A DNA stretch of 64,000 bases from Styela clava (Eukaryota > Chordata > Ascidiacea > Stolidobranchia > Styelidae), in NCBI RefSeq assembly GCF_964204865.1, contig NC_135264.1, positions 3,874,001-3,938,000 of the forward strand. Reading direction: 5' to 3'. Made by a program: the position numbers and the translations under genes. Below, piece after piece: positions 46,990 to 57,700 of the stretch; position 1 is the first letter of the stretch, and every line of letters starts with the position of its first letter. The notes beneath the pieces are model-generated. The model saw nothing but the letters and a program-made list of their open reading frames with translations. It did not search any database and was not told the DNA's origin.

Positions 46990-47196
46990 GGTTCCACTAC
47001 ATTTGAACCCGTAATTTAAACCTACGACAATTGCATCTGCATACTATTGCACCTATGAAAATTTGCACCTACAGATATTTGAACCCATACTAACCCTAAT
47101 CCATGGATTTTAGCACCTGTATATAGATTGAACCCGCTGATATACGGGTGAAAATGTATGGGTTCAAATGTACGTGGGTTCAAATGTGCTATCACC
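46990..47196. mobile_element. MITE (family member 4) upstream of gene C
   Basis: 207 bp, from GGTTCCACTACATTTGAACC to CAAATGTGCTATCACC, with the full set of family blocks (CAATTGCATCTGCATACTAT, ACTAACCCTAATCCATGG, ATATAGATTGAACCCGC). The perfect 9-bp duplication ATATAAAAT (46981-46989 and 47197-47205) differs from the flanks of members 2 and 3, so this is a separate insertion. It ends 155 bp before the gene C start. Confidence 0.93.
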
Positions 47197-47351
47197 ATAT
47201 AAAATGTTTATGCACGTTGCCCAAGTAGACATTATTCAATTCACATTGATCAAATTTAGTTAAACATTAACTTGGCAAAGACAGGATCGACTAGCATGCG
47301 GCTGCGTAGATTTAGCAAACATTAGCAAAATTCAGTACGCCTGTCAGCAGT

Positions 47352-49293
47352 ATGAAAGTGATATCAGCTGGATTTCCCAAAACTGGGACTAAAACAATGA
47401 CTGTTGCTTTGCAAATATTAGGATTCAATGTTTATGATTACATGGAAAACACTACGATTTTAGGCAACGATTGGGTAAAGATTTTCAGAGATGGATGGAC
47501 CACCGAAGATTTCAAAAGAATGTACGAAAATGTAGACGCGGTTTCTGACCTGCCTCCGTCCTACTTTTGGGAGGAAATTCATAAAGCTTTCCCGGAAGCA
47601 AAAGTAACGTGATACTGTTTTTTCAATGTTTCTGTAGTCTACAATGCTATGGAAACTATTCCTTTATTGGATGTAGCGACATCGTCGTTAATTTGTTTAA
47701 CAACTTTATAGATATTATTAGGTAGCCTAATTTAACAATAATATTTCCAAGCATACAAAGATTCGACTCACTAGCATTGTGATGAATCTTATAGAGATGA
47801 TTGCATAGGGGTTTCATAACCTATGTAATAGGTAGTGTAATTCATAACCTAAATGTAAATCAGGAACTGCGTCTGTTTGCATTGACGACAAGTGAATTAA
47901 ATTTATTATTTCTACAGATTATTCTGAGTATCAGGGATGAAGACTCGTGGTATAAAAGTTTCTTCAAGCAGTTTACAGCCAATGAGTCAAGCTGGGCGTT
48001 GAAAATAATGTCACTTTTATCACCAACTGGCTATTGGTCACTCAAGATAATTTACGATCATTTCATTGGTAAGTAGCCTATTTAAAAATAAATTCCCAGT
48101 ACTTTATTCTCAGTACTATACTTTAACTCTCATCAACTTTTCTAGGATCTGTGATTTTCGGTTTCAGAGATTCATTGCTCTGGAAGCCATTTAGTCGATT
48201 ATCCTTCAACGAACAACTTATGAAATTAAAATACAGAACGCACAACGCAAACGTACTTCAGGTAATATAATCATATATTTTGAAAATAGTTATATGTTGG
48301 AATTAGCTTAAATTTAATAACAAAATCTCAATGAGACAAATTTGTAACAAAGAACTGCATTTGCAATGCACAGAGCGAGGTCCAAAACAGGTTTTTGATT
48401 GAGTTCAGGCTATTCTTAAAACTATCTATTTGGGTATTTTGTGTAAGTGATATATTGTGTACAGATTATAATAAATAATTGTTTGTATTTATATGGTTTT
48501 CATATCAGATTTTACAAATATTAGACATTTTAAAGAGGCATTAAGAAAATCTACATTTTACCTATTTGGCGCTTGATAATTTTATAAACGATGATGATTT
48601 AACTAAAGAAGTCTTTGCGTTGCCTGAATGCTACGTCCACTAATTGAGAACTCTTCGTTGAAAGCTAAGTCGAATCTGCAGAAGCGTTAAATTTGAGTCA
48701 TACTTGCGTTTTTTCCATGATAAATTTGCACTAAATTTATAATCTTATTTCATTAATTGCAACGCTTCATTTATGAAGAAAATTAATCTACGCGAAGACG
48801 TACATATTTGATGAGCTCATACGCTCCCCTGAAAAGAATTAAAATATTCAATAACTGTTATATAGAAAACAGTTATGCTCGCCAACATCATTATTTCTAA
48901 GATTCTGAAAAATATGGTAACAATTACAGAATAATTGTTCTGTCTTAATACTTTTCAAAAACAAACTTTCGTATTTTACAGAATGCACCCCCTGAAAAAC
49001 TTCTGGTTTATAATTTTCACGAAGGATGGGAACCTTTATGCAAGTTTTTAGGCGTTCCAGTACCAGATGTTCCATTTCCTCACAAAAATAAAGGCGCGGA
49101 TATTTTAAAAGAATATCTTGCCAAGGATTCAATTATGATCAAGATCGAGAAAGAAACAATGTTTTCTATGGGTATCATTTCTGTTCTTGGATGTATTGGG
49201 GGATACTATGTGTTCAAAAAGGGACCGCGAAATATTTGGAGCTCTGTGAACGACGTAGCCAAAACTATGTGCCAAAAAATCAGACTGTCTTAA
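47352..49293 (+). CDS. Sulfotransferase-like protein C (Sulfotransfer_4 type), tail-anchored
   Basis: Exons 47352-47603, 47918-48068, 48146-48261 and 48982-49293. Exon lengths 252, 151 and 116 are identical to A and B, and the last exon is 6 bp longer, giving 276 residues. It keeps GFPKTGTKT, a 3'-phosphate-site motif IRDEDSWYKS and VPDVPFPHKNKG. The C-terminal segment KETMFSMGIISVLGCIGGYY is hydrophobic, again suggesting a tail anchor. It is clearly diverged from A and B in both exons and introns, intron 2 being only 77 bp, so it is an older duplicate. No minisatellite occurs in intron 3. A possible ATTAAA signal lies at about 49364. Activity and substrate are inferred only from the fold. 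Confidence 0.87.
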
Positions 49294-49835
49294 TTTTTAA
49301 ACAATTTAGACTGTATCATATATGTGATTACTTTGCAAACTCCAAACCCATACATAATTATCAATTAAACAAGAATAGGAATTTATCTTGGTTGTATTCT
49401 TTATAACTTTTCTCATCATTGCAAACTAAAAATAGGAATTTTATGAAAAAAAACTTCAACTGGCTTTTTGAATATAGATTAAACGCACCTTTTTGATAAT
49501 GTAATTTATTGCATTTTGGTTGCGCTGAGTCTCAAAGAGTCCTGCGCTGCACGATACCATGAACAGTTCGGTAAAATGATCATTTGTCCCGTGGAACTTT
49601 ACTTAAGATTTTGGCTATTGGAGTACTAGATTCATTATTTGGATATATTGAACGTTAAACTGTGTCACTATGCTACTTCAATCTCCACAATAATTTGGGA
49701 TGTAATGTTTGAATATATTTTTCTGCGTTATCTAACGAATTGAATTTGACTCTACTTGAGTCACAAATTATCAGTGATTCGACTTGAATTCAATAAAGTA
49801 TTGAAAACAAGTTTTCAATTAATAAGCATACTAAA
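49294..49835. other. Gene C 3' flank, nothing recognised
   Basis: AT-rich sequence with no further gene. Confidence 0.4.
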
Positions 49836-50186
49836 TAGAGATGTACCGATACCACTTTTGTCACCGATACCAACGAAAAACGCCGATACCTATACCATGT
49901 AATTATTAACTTAAGTGTTCGGGGCAGACGGGTTGAAACAATAATCTGTGATCTGTGATAATATTCGCAAAGCCGATTATTTCAGATTGGAATAGCAATA
50001 TTTCAGATAACATTCGTAGACTGATCTAATGATGTATAAGTGTCGGACTTTCTTCCAAATGTGTACATAGCGATTGCCTTGACAGAACAATAACAAAACA
50101 AATATCCTCGGGGAATGACAAATAACTACGCGGCCTTGCATTTGACGCCTTCCTAGGGGGGCGTGGTCCCGCGTTAAGAACCATTG
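49836..50186. mobile_element. Two abutting hAT end fragments
   Basis: TAGAGATGTACCGATACCAC opens a CCGATACC-rich stretch at 49836. At 50146-50186, GGGGGGCGTGGTCCCGCGTT then AAGAACCATTG is the reverse complement of a CAATGGTTCTTAACGCGGG terminus. They belong to different hAT families and neither partner end is visible. Confidence 0.45.
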
Positions 50187-53100
50187 CTCCACGCTACAAC
50201 AAAGGTTTGTGCAGCAAACCTAGACACAAATGAAACTTGGAAAGCTAACCAGATGTAAGTTTGTCGGGCGGGAGCACAATGTTATTGAACACGAAATGGA
50301 CCTATGGATCGTTTTGTCATTTTATATTCTTATTCTCGTTGGAAACGAAGTGTACATATGGATCTTTTTGTTAGTATATTGTTGTTGCTAATCTTCTTGT
50401 TAGTATTTTTTCTTCTCTTCTTAAGTAAAAATCGTTTTGTCATTATCTACTGAACCAATTGCTTTGAAATTTTCAGTGGTTAAAGATTTTTTTTGTCAAT
50501 AGAAGGCTATTACTTTTTATTTTTTTTAAAACTTCCTGTATGCTGTGTGCGATTCGCTTTTCTATCTGAAGTTTTGTGTGGCGACGCAAACAAGATTAAA
50601 ACTGAAAATAACTGCAGCGGTTCAGCGACCGCTGTCAGCGGATCTCGTGTTCAACGAAAGTCGACTGATCTCGAGCTTAGCGAAAGTGGGAAGTTTTTGG
50701 ACACAAAATGTATATATGGATTGTTTTGTTATTACGCTGTGATTGTTCTTGTTGGTATTTCTGGACACGAAGTGTACCTATGTATCGTTTTGTTATTATG
50801 TTGTTGTTGTTGTCTTCTTAGAATTTTTCTTCTTTAAAAAAAATAGCTTTTCTTTTTGATTAAATTTCAATTGAAGCTATTGCCCTAATTTATTTCAAAA
50901 TTTTCTTTGGGCTCTAAGGGTTTCGGTTTATTTTTTGTGCTATGACGTCATCAAAATTAAAAACTGCGCACCTTGTCGCAGGCTGAGCTCGAAACATAAG
51001 AATTGAACCTCCTTCACTTCAACTCGTTTACAGACATGAAAACTGCTGATTCGAAATAATCGTCAGGAGTTACGTGCTTACGTTATAGGTATTTGTATAG
51101 TTTCTCTAATCAGTATTAGGTTAGGACATTGTTTCATAATAGGACAGCAAACGAATCATATTAATGCGTTGCAACGTTCCAGGTAATTTCTGTCCAATTA
51201 GAGAAAGCGACGGGAAGCATCTGTAATTTGCCGCCTTGCTTGTCAACCCGTCATTCGGAATTCGCCTAACATCAAAGTATATAATCACATCCGAGTTGTT
51301 GATGTCGCACAAGATTTGTTTTTCAAACATTTTTGTAAAATCCAATCGATCGTGAATATTATTACTGATAAAAGGATAGTAAAATTGGGGACTTGTAAAC
51401 GTTTAGTTTTTGGTAGACTCTTGATTTTTTTAGTCCGTAGTTGGTTAGTCTCCACGTCGCATTCCGGAAATTTGACAACGCTAGCTAGAAAATTAAATTG
51501 TGAACCACTCCCTAGCCGTTTACATTCCCAAATTTCAAGTTGCACGGTCTGTTAGTTTCGAAACATATCGACGTCAATTTTGCAATCCAAGGCATTGATG
51601 GTAATAAAAAGATCATTGTTCACTAGAACGAATATACAGAAATATTAAATTATTTGGATTCATCGTGAATTAGGATCCTACATCGTCATGTCCGTGATCT
51701 GGCAACCATGGTACCAGAGGACATGATTCCATCAGGTTTCTAATATTCACTGAATTCTTTATGAGTCCTGGTGTATGTTTAGATAGGCTAACAAACGTTG
51801 ATGGATGCACGCGAATGCACTTCATTATTTAACAAGTAAAGATGTGTAGATTCAAGAATTCTCGTTGCCGCTACGTCACAATTTCGCCTGTATCCAGGGA
51901 ACGAACAACTTTATCCAAAGTTTTCAAACTTTATTCAATCCAAAACACGGTATCACAAATAACACAGTAAAAACTGATGAATCAATTATATTGCATCGGC
52001 ACAATCTGCACATACATATTGCCATGTTTGGTGATATCAATAAGTTTCAAAGTACAAATTGAGCATTGGTAAATTGCTAGCTTTACAAATAAAACTCAGT
52101 TTTGTGATCGGTAATGTGCACTTCTGCATTGTAAAGTTTGTAAACAAGTAGGCCTAAAGTATAAAGGCTAATGGTCAGCAGTTCTTCCTCAACTCTGCCT
52201 GATTTTCCTTTTGAAATACTAACAAAATCACTCATGTTCGCTAAACTCGTTTCGGTAGATGAATAAACTTCAGCAAGTGGTGTCTACCTCTATTGTTACG
52301 TAACAACCAAGGGAAACACTACGTAACAGAAAGTAAACGATATAGAGATGTAGAATGAATATATTGATTCATACAAACAGAATTTGGAATAAGAAGAAAT
52401 AAAATATTTACAATAAATACAATACGTAGAATATTCAATCATAAATTAGTTATGTTTAACACAATTCTGTGAATTTTCGGCGCGCACTTAGCGAATCGCC
52501 CACTTTGGAAACCGCTGTCGTATACAAGTAATCAATAAATCGCTTTTACAGAACACCAGGTTTTCATATATAAATGAGATTTTGAAATTGCGACGGTATT
52601 ATGCTTAATTGTGGCTTTTAAGCATTTGAGCTCAGAACATGAAACGACCATCCCACCCGTCCAGATTGTTAGTTCGAAGAATATAGCACGGAAATGCATG
52701 GGATGTCCGGCACGGCATGACCGGCATGGGATCTAGCGGCAGACAGCATCACATAATTCGAATTACGTTACATTATAGTTAGTCTAAAAACTATACAAAT
52801 ATTTGGTATGAAACACGCATTATCTTACAGTTTTAATAATGCTTCTACTGTCGCCATAATAAACAGTTTTCAACTGATTTAAGTTAATAAAGACTTTGCG
52901 TATTTTTAGTACATGTGTATGCTAATCAAAAGGGAGCAATGATAAAAAATATATGGACACGGAAGCCAATGAATATCTCAAAGAGCCTAATTTAAGATAA
53001 AAAAAATACTCTATTTGCAACGATAACTTGACATTGTCCATCTGACGCCAAATTTACTCAATGTATCATGTAGAATTTAGATGGTTCATGGTATGCTGAA

Positions 53101-53989
53101 TTTACCTAGTGAGACATTTTCATTGGTATTTAGCGTTCTTTGTAGTGATTTCTGTTGAAATTTACAAAAATACGACGATAAATTCTTCCACTGATGCATA
53201 CCCTTTTTTATTATCCAGACAGGGTTTTTGACGTCATGCGGTAAGCCATATTTGCCGTCTGTAGTTTTCCACGATGCCTACTTTTACAGATACAAAACAT
53301 GAAATATTTTTATACTGTATGTTATACCATTTTGAATTCAATTGCTATAGTTCTATTGTATAGGTAACATTTATCAATCTTCAGGCTTCTCCTTCCAGTG
53401 GGTCAACATTTGGTTTATTTCCTTTATGCGAAAATTATTCCTACGCGACTTAAAATTTTAATTTCAATGTCTAGCACGGATAATAAGCCGTGATTAATGT
53501 TTCGTCGACATCCCTTTTTCTAAATACAAACATAACCAACAAGCCTTAATTAAGAACAAAGTAATTGACATGTTTGAGCAAATATTTGTAGACCTCTTAG
53601 GTGACCAGAAAATCCATTGTCTCGCGTTCGAGTTTGTTTTTCGCCTCTTTGCACCTCAGTGGTAAAAACGCAAAAATTCTAATTCTGCAAACGTTGCAAT
53701 TTGCATGGCCTGTTTAGCACGGTAATATTATCTCTTCATTTCCACCCCTACAAGGAAAAGATAATTGCGTTTTTCGGAAACATTTTTTCATATGTCGTGC
53801 GGTCACGGTTGGTGAGCGGCATCACTGTAAAAAGCGAGGACGTTTGGGAATTTCAAAATTATTTTACTTTATCTTTATAGGGTAAAGTGAGGGATTCTTT
53901 TTACCTTGTAGACCTTCTGCTAAAAAAAAGAAATATTTGATATCTTATAAGAGCATAAAGTCTATGTTCCGCCTGACGAAGTTTGAAGC
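50187..53989. other. Long gene-poor stretch
   Basis: I find no convincing exon on either strand. The segment 50690-50800 repeats GGACACAAAATGTATATATGGAT and GGACACGAAGTGTACCTATGTAT-type units. An ATATATGGACACGGAAGCC string lies at 52950. Minus frames at 51121-51545 have no family resemblance. Confidence 0.4.
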
Positions 53990-54133
53990 ACGCAGACGAA
54001 AGATTAGTAAGCTGTTGAAAAGGATCAGGTTATTCAGTGCGGGGCGTGACACGCGCATCACCCGCACTCAGGAGCAGTAATTAGACAAAGGGACACAAGA
54101 ACTCCATTCTACCGGCGCAGCGGCGAATACCAG
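53990..54133 (+). promoter_or_regulatory. Probable non-coding first exon of the collagen gene
   Basis: This GC-richer block (CGGGGCGTGACACGCGCATC, GGCGCAGCGGCGAATACCAG) stands out from its AT-rich surroundings and ends in a strong donor, CAG then GTAAAG. A good acceptor (TTTTTTTATGCAG) ends at 54744, 17 bp before the collagen start codon. A TATA-like CTTATAAGAG is at 53945. The upstream limit is a guess. Spliced-leader trans-splicing at 54744, common in tunicates, is an alternative. Confidence 0.4.
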
Positions 54134-54761
54134 GTAAAGTTAAATGTTTGTTAATAAATCTATAAGTTTAACGTAAGGTTGCAGTTGACAGTAATATTCT
54201 GTATGCATAAGAAAGTTGTGCGTGAGCAAGAGACGTTCAATTGAAAAAGTTAACAATTACTTTTAATTTGATATTAAATTTTCTCGTATCAATTTTCTTC
54301 TAAAAGATCGTTACGCTTTCTCAGTAACATTTTGTACATTTTCGGCCAAAATTATTCTCTTTTTCAAACGATTTGATTCTGCACCAGACGGTCTCGCATA
54401 GTTTTGTTTTCTTGTGTTGGGCAGAATGTAGGAATTTTGTGATATTTCAGTAAGATAGACAAAAGTATTCTTTGCCTTTATTTGATCGATGAAACTATTC
54501 AGGAGTAGATATGCACAAAAGAATTGAAATCTACAAAGAAAAAAGCGAGGTGTATTTGTTAATAATAAAACCAGGGCGTTTTCAATCAAATCAAGGAAAC
54601 AACGATAAATGAGTGAACGTTTTCATATTGTTGAAACGTTGTTTTTTCTTAATGGGGAATCTATTATTCAGCATTTTTCAGTAAAATAAGCAACTAGCGT
54701 AGATTTCAGTTCTTGCAATTATATTTAAACATTTTTTTATGCAGCAGCGCAAAAGGTCACG

Positions 54762-57700
54762 ATGCGTTTCTACGTGACAATTGCGTTCTGTCTGGTGGTC
54801 GCGCTTTTGGGCGCCGAGACTGAGGCGAAAAAACGGAGCAAAAAGAAGAGCCAACTAGTTGCCTCGGCTGAGTCTAACTCTCTAAAGAGATTGAAACGTC
54901 AGAGGGGCGATGAACCATCACCACCATCAGATGTAAGTTTGCGTTTCTGATCGATTATTTTTTTTTCGTCTATCTGGTTTTATGCTAAAAAATTATGCAA
55001 GGCCCGGTGCAGCGATAAAAATGTCGTCAATAGTCGACTTATACAAACTGCCAATATGGCAACAAGGCAACATATTTTTGTTGTAAACGCTGAACCAATG
55101 CCCGACAAATCACTAGTACGTTGACCGAATTCGTTGCCAGCTCACCCTGTCTTGGTTCTTTAGAAATACGAACTATTTGGTTGCTTTATATCTTTATCAT
55201 TTCATTAGAAATTTAAAAGTATAACTCAAGTTCTTGCTCCCAGGATTCGATAATCTATCGCGGAAAATTACCGAATCCCTAATCTCTTGGGAGACTGTAC
55301 ATTAAAGAGCGCAAATGAAAAAGATGGACTCATGTCACACATTACTAAAAGAAACAAAAAATTATCTTGTCTGAACCTAAAACTAACTTTGGGAGAAGAT
55401 CGTAACGCATATTTATTGAGTCGTGATATTTTGCTCAAAGCATATAAGTATTAGGAAATACTTCATCTCTACTTTAACTCAATCAAATCAGATTTCCAAC
55501 AAGGACTGAATAGTCAAGTATAAGTTAATAATGATCATATATGGTTGTAAATTCTCGATTTTTAACCGTATCATACATTGATTTCCACAAAATTTCAACG
55601 CATTATTTATAAAAGTTGGCAATTTATGCTTTTAAAAATTGTCACTCGTGAATATATGATGACAAAAAGAATGTCTGGCCATGAAAAATATCTTTGGAAA
55701 AAAATTTGTTGATTTTCGAAAAATTTATTTTCACAGAGAAACGTAAAATAAGGCTCTCACTCAGAATTTTTCACCAACTCTTTGGACCTGTTCTATAATA
55801 CGTGGTTTTTTATTTCTTTGTCAACGTGGCAATTTTGGATCAAGCATGGCTCATAGTTGAATTTTGCAAATTGTTTTGAAAATAAGCAATTATTATTCTG
55901 GAATGTGTTCGGTTTCCTCGCGCTCATAGCCAAAGTTTTCAAGACATTACGGTCTGTTGGCTCCGTCTATCTCCCTAACCGCAGATTTAGTCAGTTTACT
56001 CTTGAAAAAGTGTGTAACTTTCTTTGTTCTTAAGTATTACTATTATAGTTGATTTGCGTTATGCGCAAATTCCACGAGTCTTTTACGAAGTATCAGTAGG
56101 TTCAAGCGGGTTTTTGTTTTTCACAAATTTTAGCGTTACAGGAAATGTTTTTTTTATAATATTATTTCCTTAGGTCTAAAAAAAAAATTTTCTTGCATAT
56201 CACTACAATTTTTCATGACGTCATCAAAATATATGTCACCAAACAATCAACCTATTTATCATTGATTTATTTTACAGTGCCCAGATCAATGCCCCGCAGG
56301 TCCAGCGGGCGAACCAGGAATTCCTGTGAGTAGAATATTCTGATGTTTTTGTATTTAGTTGCTTGATTATTTTATTCATTTGTTCATATTTAATATATCA
56401 TTTGTTCATTTATTATTATTCTGCTGTGTCACAGGGATTCGATGGATTAGACGGGGATCAGGGACCTGCAGGGGAACCCGGACCCAAAGGAGAACCAGGT
56501 CTTCCTGGATTTGATGGACTGGACGGCCAAGATGTATGTACCCCCATATTTTCATTAGTTATTCCGATTACGGCTGGTCTGAAATAACTCGGAAAAAGCA
56601 TTCCATTTTAACAAGAGAAATTTAATTTAACATTAAACATGGAGGCTACGGGGTTAGACAAATTTTCTAATAACACAATGAAACATTTTCAGTTAAACAA
56701 CTTCCTAGTTTTTGTAATACAAAAATATAACCAAAGCTATATAAGGCTGTTCGAAGTATATGCATTTCGTCACGCAATCAAATCAATTTTAATTTTCCAG
56801 GGACTAATTGGTATACCAGGTGAATCAGGACTTAGGGTGAGTAATTTATGATATAAATTAAAATTTTAATTACCTTCACCACAAAAGACTTGCCTACTAA
56901 GGTATATGAAACTCTCCAGAGATTTAAACTCATTTTACTCATACTTTAAACAACACAATTTTTCAGTAAACTACCAATGTTCTTAGAAGAACGTACGCAA
57001 GTTTATTTTGGTATTCATGGCTCATGCTTTTTATATGGTCAAGTTTGGTTGAGTAAACGGATTGGCACAGCAGAATAAACTAAATTAGTTCAACTGTTTA
57101 TGCAAAAGCGGCTTTAAACAAAAACACTTGGCGCTATTTTCGTGATAAATGTAGAATATAAAAATTCATTCATTTTATACCACAGGGATTTCCAGGACCC
57201 GAAGGACCGCCTGGAAGGAATGTGAGTTGGTATTGTTATTTTCAGTATGATACTGTAGAGTGTACATGGGATAATTAGGACATTAAAACATTTTGAAATT
57301 TTTCCTTTTTCTTTCTAGGGTGCAGATGGACAGAAAGGTGAACAAGGTGCAATTGGATTCCCAGTAAGTAATGAAAATAATATATTTCATCTTCGAAAAC
57401 TTATTTGAATTTAAAATTTATAAAATGAGTCTTCAGAAATAATTATACAAACAAATATTGTAAACGTGTCGGTCTCGATACCCCCAAAAAGAAAAGGCAT
57501 TGTACTGGCCTAAAACTGGGAGTAATTAACTCAATAATACAATGTCAAACATCTTCAACCCAATGGGCCTCCCTGTTCTACAAAGTCTCGAGTAGATTAT
57601 TTATTGTTTAAATGAGACCTCGTGTTTAAACCCCAAAGACTTATCCTGATATTTACTTCCTATTCGAAATGTCTCAAAGTAATCCGTTATAATTTTAGGG

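Noticed and set aside
50493..50837. 114-residue plus-strand frame with hydrophobic tail
   Set aside because: Its C-terminal half is a translation of repeated GTTTTGTTATTATGTTGTTG-type simple sequence, and there is no homology.
51121..51545. Overlapping minus-strand frames of 74 and 86 residues
   Set aside because: Composition is not distinctive, there is no domain, and no credible splice partner was found.
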